In this document: positions 8,287 to 16,852 of the stretch, piece by piece
How positions within the stretch are numbered: position 1 is the first letter of the stretch
Layout: each line of letters starts with the position of its first letter
DNA from: Nocardiopsis alkaliphila YIM 80379
GTDB taxonomy: Bacteria > Actinomycetota > Actinomycetes > Streptosporangiales > Streptosporangiaceae
Length of the DNA: 64,000 nt
Reading direction: 5' to 3'
NCBI RefSeq assembly: GCF_000341005.1
Contig: NZ_ANBD01000044.1
Span: 9,207 to 73,206, forward strand
Notes under the pieces: generated by a model
What the model was told of the DNA's origin: nothing
Database searches by the model: none
What the model saw: only the letters and a program-made list of their open reading frames with translations
Made by a program: the position numbers and the translations under genes

Positions 8287-9033
8287 CTACCTGGAGATCT
8301 CGTAGTCGTAGGTGGCCCAGCGGCGCGCCACCGAGACGGACTGGCCGAACTCGATCACGTCGCCTTCGGCGCTGAACACCCAGTTCTGCTTACGCAGGAC
8401 CGGGGAGCCGAGCGGGATGCCGAGTGTCGCGGAGTCCTCTTCGGAGGCGATGTCGGCACGGAGTTGGTCCTTGCCGGTCGCGGGTGTGAGCCCCACGCTC
8501 TCCTCCACGTACTTCGGAGTGCCCTGGCGAATTCGCTGGGCTTCAAGCAGCAGCGGGGCCGACCCAGCCAGTTCCCCGCTGTACCAGGACGTGCTCGCTG
8601 AGGAGGGCACGTCATCGCGAAGGGTGATCCGTTGGCGTCGGATCACGTCGGCCCCGACCGCAACACCCATGGCGTTCGCGACGTCCTCGGGCGCCGGTAC
8701 CAGTTCGGCCACCCGGATCTCGGTCCGCTCGTCGTCCGTGTAGATGTTGCCTTCAAGGCTGCGCACCACGCGATCCTTGGCGCTGGCCGTGGTCTGGTGG
8801 CGAGTGACGATGCTGCCCCTGCCCGGCTCGCCGCGCACCAGGCCTTCGGCCTTGAGTACACCGACGACCTTGGTCGCGGTGGCGAGCGAGATCTTCCACT
8901 TCGCGGCGATGGTGCGCACCGAGTCGATCTTCTCCCCCTCGGGGAGGGCCCCGGACTCGATCTCTGCCTTGATGTGCTTGGCGACCTGTAGGTAGGGCGG
9001 GTCGGTGCGTTGGATCCGAGGCTGAGGTGACAC
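8287..9033 (-). CDS. GntR/HutC-family transcriptional regulator
   Basis: A protein of about 248 residues with an N-terminal winged helix (PPYLQVAKHIKAEIESG, then SVRTIAAKWKISLATATKVV) and a C-terminal UTRA-type effector domain (FSAEGDVIEFGQSVSVARRW). The frame is open to 9156, but GTG 9033 has AAGGAG six bases before it and places the GntR domain at the N-terminus. It forms an operon with purC. A perfect palindrome lies 31 bases upstream and is the probable autoregulatory operator. Similar regulators occur both beside metabolic genes and in actinobacterial integrative elements (KorSA-like); the ligand is unknown. Confidence 0.9.
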   Translation of the reverse strand: MSPQPRIQRTDPPYLQVAKHIKAEIESGALPEGEKIDSVRTIAAKWKISLATATKVVGVLKAEGLVRGEPGRGSIVTRHQTTASAKDRVVRSLEGNIYTDDERTEIRVAELVPAPEDVANAMGVAVGADVIRRQRITLRDDVPSSASTSWYSGELAGSAPLLLEAQRIRQGTPKYVEESVGLTPATGKDQLRADIASEEDSATLGIPLGSPVLRKQNWVFSAEGDVIEFGQSVSVARRWATYDYEISR

Positions 9034-9063
9034 GGGCGGCTCCTTCGCGGCGAACACGATCAG

Positions 9064-9075
9064 TGTACTAGTACA
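9064..9075. promoter_or_regulatory. Perfect palindrome upstream of the GntR-purC operon
   Basis: TGTACTAGTACA is a 12-bp perfect dyad, 31-42 bases before the GntR start codon. Its TACTAGTA core resembles sites bound by HutC/KorSA-type GntR proteins, so autoregulation is likely. This is inference from sequence shape and position. Confidence 0.65.
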
Positions 9076-9338
9076 TATGACTGTTCGGTCGTGGGGCCGA
9101 AGATCTACGAGGCACGACGTCCTCGGGGTCGTTGGATGCTGAAACCGTTCTAGCACGCGAACGTATGGCGTGCCGAAGCGGTTCCACGGCCACGGGCCGC
9201 AGCCGCTCGACCTTCACCCGGCAGGCCGGCCGTTGGCGGGGGGGCCGTCCGCCGTGGCCGAGCGGAACATGACGGAACATAGACGGAACAGGCTCCTCAC
9301 GGAGCGGGTTCCGAACCTTTGCACACGGCACGCGGAAC

Positions 9339-9393
9339 AGCCCTGCCCACGGTTCGGGCCATTTGACGAAGGCCACCGTGAGCAGGGCTTTTT
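9339..9393 (+). terminator. Strong hairpin with T-tract
   Basis: Arms AGCCCTGCCCACGGT (9339-9353) and ACCGTGAGCAGGGCT (9374-9388) pair with a single mismatch and are followed on the plus strand by a T run. The T-tract fits transcription from left to right although no plus-strand gene is seen upstream; the same hairpin lies 21 bases beyond the stop of the minus-strand acyl-CoA dehydrogenase and could also terminate it. Confidence 0.7.
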
Positions 9394-9408
9394 TGTGTTC
9401 GGGGCGGC

Positions 9409-10563
9409 CTACTTGAGCAGCTGGCGGGCCATCACCATGCGCTGGATCTGGTTGGTGCCCTCGTAGATCTGGGTGATCTTGGCGTCGCGCATCATGCGCT
9501 CCAGCGGGAAGTCCTTCACGTAGCCGGCGCCACCCAGGAGCTGCACGGCGTCGGTGGTGATCTCCATGGCGACGTCGGAGGCGTAGCACTTGGCGGCCGC
9601 GCCGTAGAAGGGCAGGTCCTCGTCGCCCCGCTCGGACTTGGCGGCGGCCACGTAGACCATCTGGCGGGCGGTCTCCAGCTTCATGGCCATGTCGGCCAGC
9701 ATGAACTGGATGCCCTGGAAGTCGGCGATGGACTTGCCGAACTGCTTGCGCTCCTTGACGTAGGCCACGGCGTGGTCCAAGGCGCCTTGGGCGATGCCGA
9801 CGGCCTGTGCGCCGATGGTGACGCGGGTGTGGTCCAGGGTGCGCAGGGCGATCTTCAGGCCCTCGCCGGGGGCGCCGACGATGCGGTCACCGGGGACGAG
9901 GACGTCGTCGAAGAACAGCTCACGGGTGGGAGAGCCCTTGATGCCGAGCTTGCGCTCGGGCTCGCCCAGGGTGAAGCCGGCGTCGTCGGCGTGTACGACG
10001 AAGGCCGAGATGTTGCGGCCGCGCGGTCCCTCGGGGTCGGTGACGGCGAGCACCGTGTAGTACTTGCTGACCCCGGCGTTGGTGATCCACGACTTCTGGC
10101 CGTTGAGGACCCAGTCGTCGCCCTTCGGGGTGGCCTGGGTGCGCATGGATGCGGTGTCGGAACCGGCCTCGCGCTCGGACAGGCCGTAGGAGAACATCGC
10201 CTCGCCGCGAGCCACGGGGGTCAGGTAACGCTGCTTGACCTCCTCGGAGGCGCCCAGGATCAGCGGCATGGTGCCGAGCTTGTTCACCGCCGGGATCAGG
10301 GAGGAGGAGGCGCACACACGGGCGACCTCTTCGATGATGATGCAGGTCGCCAGGGCGTCGGCGCCCACGCCCTCGTAGTCCTCACCGATGTGCGCGGCGT
10401 GGAAGTCCGTCGCGGTCAGGGCGTCGAGGGCGTCCTGGGGGAAGGCCGACTTCTCATCCACCTCGGCGGCGTGCGGAGCGATCTTGTCCTCGGCCACGGA
10501 ACGCACCGCCTCGCGCAGCTCCTCGTGCTCCTCGCTGGTCTTGAACAGATCGAAGTCGCTCAT
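9409..10563 (-). CDS. Acyl-CoA dehydrogenase
   Basis: A 384-residue FAD-dependent dehydrogenase that oxidises the alpha-beta bond of an acyl-CoA and passes electrons to ETF. Seen are the N-terminal helical region, the YGLSEREAGSD middle-domain flavin segment, the second signature around QFGKSIADFQGIQFMLADM, and the catalytic Glu in QIYEGTNQIQRMV close to the C-terminus. The frame is open to 10605, but ATG 10563 follows GGGAAG and gives the standard N-terminus (MSDFDLFKTSEEHEELR). It is divergent from a TetR regulator across a large inverted repeat, so that regulator probably represses it. Its 3' end is duplicated as a relic at 6864. Confidence 0.95.
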   Translation of the reverse strand: MSDFDLFKTSEEHEELREAVRSVAEDKIAPHAAEVDEKSAFPQDALDALTATDFHAAHIGEDYEGVGADALATCIIIEEVARVCASSSLIPAVNKLGTMPLILGASEEVKQRYLTPVARGEAMFSYGLSEREAGSDTASMRTQATPKGDDWVLNGQKSWITNAGVSKYYTVLAVTDPEGPRGRNISAFVVHADDAGFTLGEPERKLGIKGSPTRELFFDDVLVPGDRIVGAPGEGLKIALRTLDHTRVTIGAQAVGIAQGALDHAVAYVKERKQFGKSIADFQGIQFMLADMAMKLETARQMVYVAAAKSERGDEDLPFYGAAAKCYASDVAMEITTDAVQLLGGAGYVKDFPLERMMRDAKITQIYEGTNQIQRMVMARQLLK

Positions 10564-10576
10564 GTGCTTCCCTGGT

Positions 10577-10617
10577 CTCTGGCACTTAGTGCCGATATTT
10601 GGCATTCAGTGCCAGAG
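10577..10617. promoter_or_regulatory. TetR-type operator between acyl-CoA dehydrogenase and tetR
   Basis: Arms CTCTGGCACTTAGTGCC (10577-10593) and GGCATTCAGTGCCAGAG (10601-10617) form an inverted repeat with two mismatches, and each half is itself a shorter dyad built on GGCACT/AGTGCC. It lies 14 bases from the dehydrogenase start and 77 bases from the regulator start. This layout suits cooperative binding of two TetR dimers. Confidence 0.75.
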
Positions 10618-10693
10618 TAGGGGGTGGGGGCGAGGAAGTACACCGGCCGGGGTCGACTACCTTCCGAAGGACGCTGGCGTAGCGGAAGGACGT

Positions 10694-11404
10694 ATGGACT
10701 CGATGGGCGAACAAGGCGCCGGACAGGTCAAGGGTGAGACCCGAGCGGTGGTCCTGGCCGCGGTACGGCTGTTCACCGAAGCCGGCTACGAAGCCACCAC
10801 GATGGCGGAGATCGCCGAAGCCACCGGGATGAGTCGCCGCAGCCTCTTTCGTCGATTCCGTTCCAAGGAGGACATCCTCTTCGCCGAACACGACGAGCTG
10901 TTCGAGACGGTCGTGCGCTACATGGAGGCCTCCCCGGAGACCCCGGTGGACACGGTGGTGAGCGCCGCACGCCTGGTCTTTCAGGGGTATGTCGGCGCAC
11001 CTGAGATCACCGTGCCCCGTTACCGTCTGGTGCGAGCCCACCCCAGGCTGCGCGACCGGGAGGTGGCGATGACCGCGCGCTACCAGGCGGCCTTCAGCCG
11101 GCACCTGGCGCGAAGAACCGGGGAAGGGCGGCCCTCACTGGAGGTCGAGGTGGTCGCCGCCGCCGTGATCGCCGCACACAACCACGTCCTGCGCGGGTGG
11201 CTTCGGGACCCGGCGGAGGGGGCCGTGTGGGAACGCTTCGGCGAAACGATGGACCGGGTCCACGCCCTGGCCGGCTCGCTCCTGGAAGGTGCCGAGGCCG
11301 GGAACGAGGGCGCCGAACGTGTCCTGGTCGCCGTCTATCCCAGTGGTGTGGAGCGCACCGAACTCCTGCGTCGGGTAGCCGATGCGGTCGCGCCCCCTTC
11401 GTGA
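10694..11404 (+). CDS. TetR/AcrR-family regulator
   Basis: About 236 residues. The N-terminal TetR helix-turn-helix is clear (VVLAAVRLFTEAGYEATTMAEIAEATGMSRRSLFRRF), with a helical ligand-binding C-terminal part of variable sequence. ATG 10694 has GGAAGGA three bases upstream; the longer open frame to 10388 overlaps the dehydrogenase promoter and is rejected. The divergent layout over a dyad implicates it in control of the acyl-CoA dehydrogenase, possibly responding to an acyl-CoA (inference). Confidence 0.9.
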   Translation: MDSMGEQGAGQVKGETRAVVLAAVRLFTEAGYEATTMAEIAEATGMSRRSLFRRFRSKEDILFAEHDELFETVVRYMEASPETPVDTVVSAARLVFQGYVGAPEITVPRYRLVRAHPRLRDREVAMTARYQAAFSRHLARRTGEGRPSLEVEVVAAAVIAAHNHVLRGWLRDPAEGAVWERFGETMDRVHALAGSLLEGAEAGNEGAERVLVAVYPSGVERTELLRRVADAVAPPS

Positions 11405-11498
11405 TCGGACATGGGCCGTCCTCCGTACGGCGCCCACGCGCGTAGGCTGTACAAGGCCCGGAACGGGGAGAAGACACGAGGCGGGACGGACGACGGGA

Positions 11499-13121
11499 AT
11501 GAGCGTGGACACGGCGGGAGCGGCCAAGCAGGAGTCAGAGGTCGCACATGAGGCGGAGCGGCGCCGGACCTTCGCGGTCATCTCGCACCCCGACGCCGGT
11601 AAGTCGACGACCACCGAGGCCTTGGCCCTGCACGCCGCGGCGATCTCCTCCGCCGGTGCCGTGCACGGTAAGGGCGATCGCAAGGGCGTCACCTCCGACT
11701 GGATGGAGATGGAGCAGGATCGAGGGATCTCCATCACCTCCGCCGCCCTGCGCATCGACTACAAGGGACACGTCCTCAACCTGCTGGACACCCCCGGCCA
11801 CGCCGACTTCTCCGAGGACACCTACCGGGTGCTCTCCGCGGTCGACTGCGCCATCATGTTGCTGGACTCGGCCAAGGGTCTGGAGCCACAGACCCTCAAG
11901 CTCTTCGACGTGTGTCGGGCCCGCAAGATGCCCGTCATCACCTTCGTCAACAAGTGGGACCGTCCGGGTCGTGAACCCCTGGAACTCCTCGACGAGATCG
12001 AGCAGCGCATCGGATTGCGCCCCACCCCGCTCAATTGGCCGGTCGGCATCGCCGGTGACTTCCGCGGACTGATCGACCGCACCTCGAACACCTACACCAA
12101 GATGACCCGGACCCCCGGCGGTGCGCGGAAGGCCATCGAAGAGGTACTGGACGACGACCGCGCGGCCGAGATCGAACTGGACGCCTGGGAGCAGGCCCGA
12201 GAAGAGATCGAACTCCTGGAGGCCCTGGGGGCCGACTTCGACCACGAGTCCTTCATGGCGGGGGAGTCCTCCCCGGTGCTGTTCGGCGCGGCACTGTCCA
12301 ACTTCGGGGTGGGTCAGTTGTTGGAGGCGATCGTGGGCCTGGCCCCGGCGCCCTCGGCCAAGGTCGACGATCAGGACCGGCCGCGTCCGGTGGAGCGGCC
12401 CTTCTCCGGCCAGGTCTTCAAGATGCAGGCCAACATGGACAAGAACCATCGGGATCGGATGGCGTTCGTGCGGGTCAGCTCGGGCCGCTTCGATCGGGGC
12501 ATGGTGCTCACCCACGCGGCCACCGGTCGTCCCTTCGCCACCAAGTACACCCAGGCCGTGTTCGGTTCGGATCGCTCCACCATCGACACCGCCTACCCGG
12601 GTGACGTGATCGCGCTGGTCAACGCGCAGGTGTTGTCGGTCGGCGACACCCTCTACGACGGTCCCAAGGTCTCCTATCCGCCGATCCCCAGCTTCGCTCC
12701 GGAACACTTCGTGGTGGCACGGGCCGTGGACGCGGGCAAGTACAAGCAGTTCCAGCGGGGGATCGCCCAGCTCGACGCCGAGGGCGTGGTGCAGGTGCTC
12801 ACCTCGGACGTGCGGGGTGAGCAGGCTCCGGTACTGGCGGCGGTGGGCCCGCTCCAGTTCGACGTGGTCAAGCACCGTATGGAGCAGGAGTTCCGCAGCC
12901 CCATCGAGGCTTCGCCGCTGGAGTATTCGGTGGCTCGGCGCACCGACGCCGAGTCCGCGCCGACCCTGCACGGGTTGTCCGGCGCCGAGGTGCTGCGTCG
13001 GCGCTCCGATGGTGAGCTCTTGGTGTTGGTGCACAACAAGTGGCGGCTGAAGGTGATCGAGCGGGACCACCCGTCGCTGTTCATGGAGCCGCTTCTGGCG
13101 GGTGGTGTCGACGAGGCGTAG
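11499..13121 (+). CDS. prfC: Peptide chain release factor 3
   Basis: A 540-residue translational GTPase that recycles RF1/RF2 after termination. G motifs: SHPDAGKST (P-loop ~29-37), the GISITSAAL switch I region, DTPGHADF (G3) and NKWDR (G4), followed by domain II/III segments (RPFSGQVFKMQANMD, GPLQFDVVKHRMEQEF) typical of RF3 rather than EF-G. ATG 11499 follows a purine-rich stretch; the open frame extends to 11382 inside the tetR 3' end. It appears monocistronic. Confidence 0.96.
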   Translation: MSVDTAGAAKQESEVAHEAERRRTFAVISHPDAGKSTTTEALALHAAAISSAGAVHGKGDRKGVTSDWMEMEQDRGISITSAALRIDYKGHVLNLLDTPGHADFSEDTYRVLSAVDCAIMLLDSAKGLEPQTLKLFDVCRARKMPVITFVNKWDRPGREPLELLDEIEQRIGLRPTPLNWPVGIAGDFRGLIDRTSNTYTKMTRTPGGARKAIEEVLDDDRAAEIELDAWEQAREEIELLEALGADFDHESFMAGESSPVLFGAALSNFGVGQLLEAIVGLAPAPSAKVDDQDRPRPVERPFSGQVFKMQANMDKNHRDRMAFVRVSSGRFDRGMVLTHAATGRPFATKYTQAVFGSDRSTIDTAYPGDVIALVNAQVLSVGDTLYDGPKVSYPPIPSFAPEHFVVARAVDAGKYKQFQRGIAQLDAEGVVQVLTSDVRGEQAPVLAAVGPLQFDVVKHRMEQEFRSPIEASPLEYSVARRTDAESAPTLHGLSGAEVLRRRSDGELLVLVHNKWRLKVIERDHPSLFMEPLLAGGVDEA

Positions 13122-13899
13122 CGGCCGCTTCGTGGAAACGACTCTCGGATGGGATCGCTTTTTCGCAAAGCGCGCGATTTATTTACCCCGAGTGAATGGT
13201 TATCACCCTTTGTGTTTAAGTCGCCTTGTCGAGTGGCCCTACCCTTGCCCTTTCGGGTCTTTCGGCTTGATCGGAAGAGGCGCGGCACCGGCCTCCCCGG
13301 GGGAGGGTGGAGAAAAACCGTGAATTCTCCCGCCGGACGCACATGCTCGCTCCGTCGAGTGGGTAGGACAAGGTGCCCGATGGTGGTCGGGGGCGCCGAG
13401 CCGGACGGTAGAGGCCAAGATCACCGAGCCGGAGGTACCCCGCGTCGAGCCTGGTGATCAGGGCGAAGGTACCCTGATGCCGGGCCACTAGGGCGCGTTC
13501 GACCACCCGGCCACATCGAGTTCTGTTGGGATATGTCTCGATCTGTGAAGGACACCCCATCAGGGTGGGTGTGGGGGTTTCGGCGTGCCCAGGGGACCTG
13601 GCCAGGAGGTCCACGGTGGGCGGACGGGCCAACCCCGTCGCGATCCGTGACACTTCAGGGCGATCGCGCTGTTAAGGACAGTCGGCAAAGTTTGTAAATC
13701 TTCACCGAACGATAATTCTGATCACGTCTGGGTATGTGTTGCATGTCACCTGTTCGTGAATCGGTGAAACTTATATGATTTTGCTTAACTGGCGTTTAAC
13801 AAAACAGAACAATAACGAGTGAATCGAGAACGTGGCGGCGGACCGCCCCACGTCTGACGCACCTCACGTATCCCCCGCCTGGAAAGGTTGACCTCGGGC
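13122..13899. other. Long intergenic/upstream region of citrate synthase
   Basis: No coding frame is convincing in this 778-base gap. It holds two A/T-richer islands (13155-13225 and 13680-13830); the second, directly upstream of the citrate synthase gene, contains the inverted arms TTCACCGA (13701-13708) and TCGGTGAA (13761-13768) and a -10-like TATGAT at 13774. The middle part (about 13400-13600) has small dyads such as GATCACCG with CTGGTGATC. A regulated promoter with a long leader is the simplest reading. Confidence 0.5.
13701..13768. promoter_or_regulatory. Inverted repeat in the citrate synthase promoter region
   Basis: Perfect 8-bp arms TTCACCGA and TCGGTGAA, 52 bases apart, lie in the A/T-rich island; the second arm sits just before the -10-like TATGAT at 13774-13779. 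A paired regulator site controlling entry into the TCA cycle is plausible, but the spacing is long and chance is not excluded. Confidence 0.35.
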
Positions 13900-15186
13900 A
13901 TGAGCGATGACAAAGAGCGCACGGTGGAGCTCCACTACGAGGGCGGCGTGCTGAAGCTGCCGGTTTTCACCGGTACCGAGGGTGAGAGCACCATCGAGCT
14001 GAAGACCCTGCTGGGGTCGACCGGTATGACCACCCTGGATCCGGGGTTCGGCAACACCGCTTCGTGCAGCTCGGAGATCACCTACATCGACGGGGACGCG
14101 GGCATCCTGCGTTACCGCGGGTACCCGATCGAGGACCTCGCCCTCCACAGCACCTTCCTTGAGACCGCCTACCTCGTGATCTATGGGGAGCTGCCGGAAC
14201 CCGGCCAACTCAAGGAGTTCTCCGACAAGCTGCGCGACAACGCCGACATCCCGGCCGAGATGGGCGCGTTCCTCGACGCGATGCCCCGCAACGGCCACCC
14301 GATGGCGCTGATGGCCAGCGCCGTGAACACCCTCGCCGCGTACTACGACGACAGCGTGGACCCGGAGAACGAGGACCAGGTCGAGCTCGCCACGATTCGG
14401 CTGATGGCCAAGCTGCCGACGATCGCGGCCCGTATCTACCGCAACTCCATCGGCCAGACCCCGATCGATCCGGACGGCTCGCTCGACTACGTCGACAACT
14501 TCATCCGGATGACCTTCGGCGACAAGGCGCCCACCGGTGAACTCGGCGACCTGTTCAACAAGGCCGTCGGCATGCTGCTGGTCCTGCACGCCGACCACGA
14601 GCTGAACTGTTCCACGGCCACCGTGCGCGTGGTCGGCTCCGCCAAGGCCGACATCTTCGCCAGCGTCGCCTCCGGCATCAACGCCTTGTCCGGCCCGTCC
14701 CACGGCGGCGCCAACCAGGCCGTGCTGGAGATGCTGGAGGAGATCCGTGACTCGGGCATCTCCATCGAGGACTTCCTGGCCAAGGTCAAGTCCCGCGAGG
14801 TCCGGCTCATGGGCTTCGGCCACCGGGTCTACAAGAACTTCGACCCGCGCAGCAAGGAGATCAAGGTTCTGGCCAGCCAGATCCTCGACCAGGACGAGAA
14901 CCCGGACGAGCTCTTCAGGCTGGCTCTCAAGCTCGAGGCCGCCGCGCTCGAGGACTCGTACTTCACCGAGCGCAAGCTTTACCCGAACGTCGACTTCTAC
15001 ACCGGCGTCATCTACCGCACCATGGGTTTCCCGACCAACATGTTCACCGTGTTGTTCGCCCTGGGCCGTCTTCCCGGCTGGATCGCCCACTACCGCGAGC
15101 AGCTGCGTGACCCGGCCTTCCGGATCGCGCGCCCGCGTCAGCACTACGTCGGCTCCGCCGAGCGCCGTTACCCGGGCCAGGGGTAA
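13900..15186 (+). CDS. gltA: Citrate synthase, type II
   Basis: A 428-residue enzyme condensing acetyl-CoA and oxaloacetate to citrate at the entry to the TCA cycle. The N-terminal beta region of hexameric type II enzymes (LHYEGGVLKLPVFTGTEG) is present. ITYIDGDAGILRYRGYPIEDLA is a strong signature, the catalytic histidines lie in GPSHGGANQA and GFGHRVYKNFDPR, and an Asp follows in the C-terminal active-site region. ATG 13900 is 12 bases after GGAAAGG; an in-frame TTG at 13888 sits too close to that Shine-Dalgarno. Monocistronic, with its own long upstream region and a terminator. Confidence 0.97.
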   Translation: MSDDKERTVELHYEGGVLKLPVFTGTEGESTIELKTLLGSTGMTTLDPGFGNTASCSSEITYIDGDAGILRYRGYPIEDLALHSTFLETAYLVIYGELPEPGQLKEFSDKLRDNADIPAEMGAFLDAMPRNGHPMALMASAVNTLAAYYDDSVDPENEDQVELATIRLMAKLPTIAARIYRNSIGQTPIDPDGSLDYVDNFIRMTFGDKAPTGELGDLFNKAVGMLLVLHADHELNCSTATVRVVGSAKADIFASVASGINALSGPSHGGANQAVLEMLEEIRDSGISIEDFLAKVKSREVRLMGFGHRVYKNFDPRSKEIKVLASQILDQDENPDELFRLALKLEAAALEDSYFTERKLYPNVDFYTGVIYRTMGFPTNMFTVLFALGRLPGWIAHYREQLRDPAFRIARPRQHYVGSAERRYPGQG

Positions 15187-15209
15187 CACCCGCACACGAG
15201 TGCGTTGAA

Positions 15210-15240
15210 CGCCCGCCCACGTCACCGACGAGGGCGGGCG
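15210..15240 (+). terminator. Terminator hairpin after citrate synthase
   Basis: Perfect 9-bp arms CGCCCGCCC (15210-15218) and GGGCGGGCG (15232-15240) with a 13-base loop, 24 bases after the stop. No T-tract. Confidence 0.7.
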
Positions 15241-15391
15241 CTTCCATGTCCGGAAGGCGTGCCCGAGACCGGAGGAGAACCTCCCTTTCCCTGTGCTTTG
15301 CGTACTTTCTGTCATCAGTGTGCGACGTTGAGGGAAAGTTCATTAGGGCGACCCCTATCGAGAGGGGCCGTACGAGGGAGGAGGACCGACT

Positions 15392-16222
15392 ATGGTCCGG
15401 TACGCGTTGGCCGGTGGCATGCTCGGCGATCTGAGCCGGAACTGGTGGCTCCTGGTCGTGCGTGGTGTGGCCGCCGTGATCTTCGGTGTCCTGGCCCTCT
15501 TGTGGCCGGGAATCACCATGGTGGCCCTGGCCGTCGTCTTCGGCGCCTTCGCGCTGGTGGACGGTATCGCCCTGGGCGTCTCCGCCTTCCGAACGACTTC
15601 GGGCACCCGGACCCCGATGGTGATTCAGTCGGTGCTCGGCGTCCTGCTGGGTCTGGGAGCCCTCATCTGGCCGATCATCGCGGTGTTCGCGCTCGTCATC
15701 ATCATCGCCGCCTGGGCGATCGTCACCGGTGTCGCCGAGATCGTCACCGCCGTGCGCATGCGCTCCCAGATCGGTTCCGAGTGGTTGCTGATCTTCGTGG
15801 GCGCCCTGTCGGTGATCTTCGGTCTTTTGCTGCTCCTGTGGCCAGGGCTGGGAGCATGGGCGCTCATCACCGTGATCGGTGTCTACGCCGTCATCTTCGG
15901 CGTGGCCATGGCGATCGCGGGTTGGCGCCTGAAGGGTGAGGCCGCACGCACGGCGCCCACCGACACCGAGGGCGATGGATCCGCCGAAGAGCCGGACGTG
16001 GAGGGCGTCGACCTCCTCGACGGGCCCACCGGTGAAAAGGACTCCCAGGAGGTGAGCGCCTTCGATGACGGTTACGGGGAGGGCTACCGTGCCGGCTACG
16101 AGGGTGACCAACGGTCCACCGGAGCCACCGAGGCATCCGTCTTCGACGAGCGCGCGGCCTCGGAGAGGGTCGGCAAACACCGGGCGCCTAAGGAGCCGCC
16201 CGAGGGTACCGACACGCCCTGA
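15392..16222 (+). CDS. HdeD-like/DUF308 membrane protein
   Basis: A 276-residue protein with six hydrophobic helices in the first ~190 residues arranged as repeats of a two-helix unit with LLWPG-type turns (ALLWPGITMV, LIWPIIAVFA, LLLWPGLGAWA), as in the HdeD/DUF308 family linked to acid or general stress in enterobacteria. A hydrophilic acidic tail of ~85 residues follows and is presumably cytoplasmic. ATG 15392 has GAGGGAGGAGG upstream. It stands alone; function in actinomycetes is not established. Confidence 0.85.
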   Translation: MVRYALAGGMLGDLSRNWWLLVVRGVAAVIFGVLALLWPGITMVALAVVFGAFALVDGIALGVSAFRTTSGTRTPMVIQSVLGVLLGLGALIWPIIAVFALVIIIAAWAIVTGVAEIVTAVRMRSQIGSEWLLIFVGALSVIFGLLLLLWPGLGAWALITVIGVYAVIFGVAMAIAGWRLKGEAARTAPTDTEGDGSAEEPDVEGVDLLDGPTGEKDSQEVSAFDDGYGEGYRAGYEGDQRSTGATEASVFDERAASERVGKHRAPKEPPEGTDTP

Positions 16223-16230
16223 TCCGGGCG

Positions 16231-16539
16231 TCAGCCCTCACCGAACAGAAGAGGGCCGAGCCGGTCGACCTGACTTTCGGGGACGACCAGTTCGGCCTTC
16301 TCGTCCTGCCAGGCGAGAAAGTGCGGAGTGCGTCGGTGCGCGGCCAGAGCATCGGTGTCGGTGAAGACCTCGTAGACCCAGAAGGCGTTCTCGTCCTCCG
16401 GATCCCCGATCACGTCGAACCGTAGACAGCCCGGCTCCTCCCGTAGGGCATGGGCGGCATTGCGCGAGATCCCGCGCAGGAACGCCGCGCGTCGGCCGGG
16501 CAGGGTGCGTATCGAGATGATGAGACAGAGGGGGGTCAA
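16231..16539 (-). CDS. Antibiotic biosynthesis monooxygenase (ABM)-domain protein
   Basis: A 102-residue ferredoxin-like dimeric alpha/beta protein of the ABM/YgiN class. The ILISIRTLPGRR opening, the EEPGCLRFDVIGDPEDENAFWVYEVFTD core and the AHRRTPHF helix match the family, which includes quinol monooxygenases and stress enzymes acting without cofactor. TTG 16539 was chosen because GGAGGAG precedes it by five bases; the frame itself is open to 16863 but that part lacks homology. It converges with the DUF308 gene, 8 bases apart. Confidence 0.85.
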   Translation of the reverse strand: MTPLCLIISIRTLPGRRAAFLRGISRNAAHALREEPGCLRFDVIGDPEDENAFWVYEVFTDTDALAAHRRTPHFLAWQDEKAELVVPESQVDRLGPLLFGEG

Positions 16540-16852
16540 GGGGGCTCCTCCGAAGCGACGCGGGAATCCGACCCGGCTCGCGGTGACGAGACGACCCCCT
16601 CTCCCAGGGCATCGTGCCTGGAACGGGCCGGATGCGTCCGCGACGCCTTGGTCGTGGACCCACCACACCTGCCGTCGTGATTCCTGGGACGTACTCCATG
16701 TTGTGTCTGTGACCGTACAGGGTCGTAAATCGGGGAGCCCCTTGTGGTTCGGGGTGGGCGGGTACACACTCTTTCTAGACATCGAGACACGACCGGGGCG
16801 CGGCCGGTCGGTGGGGGTGATCCGGCAGGTGGCGAGCGCGGCTGAATTCGGC

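Larger units (their letters stand above)
9034..9408. other. Intergenic region between GntR and acyl-CoA dehydrogenase
   Basis: Besides the palindrome at 9064 and the hairpin at 9339 this 375-base stretch shows no credible coding frame. A short G/C-rich segment with GGTTCCGAACC (9308-9318) recalls a T-arm, but no tRNA fold could be completed. Confidence 0.5.

Noticed and set aside
9160-9335. tRNA-like segment with GGTTCCGAACC
   Set aside because: No acceptor stem, D-arm and anticodon arm could be assembled around it.
13864-15315. Open frame of 483 codons antisense to citrate synthase
   Set aside because: Shadow frame; the plus-strand citrate synthase has full family signatures.
15341-15357. 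TAGGG-CGAC-CCCTA dyad before the DUF308 gene
   Set aside because: Five-base arms are too short in this composition to claim an operator.
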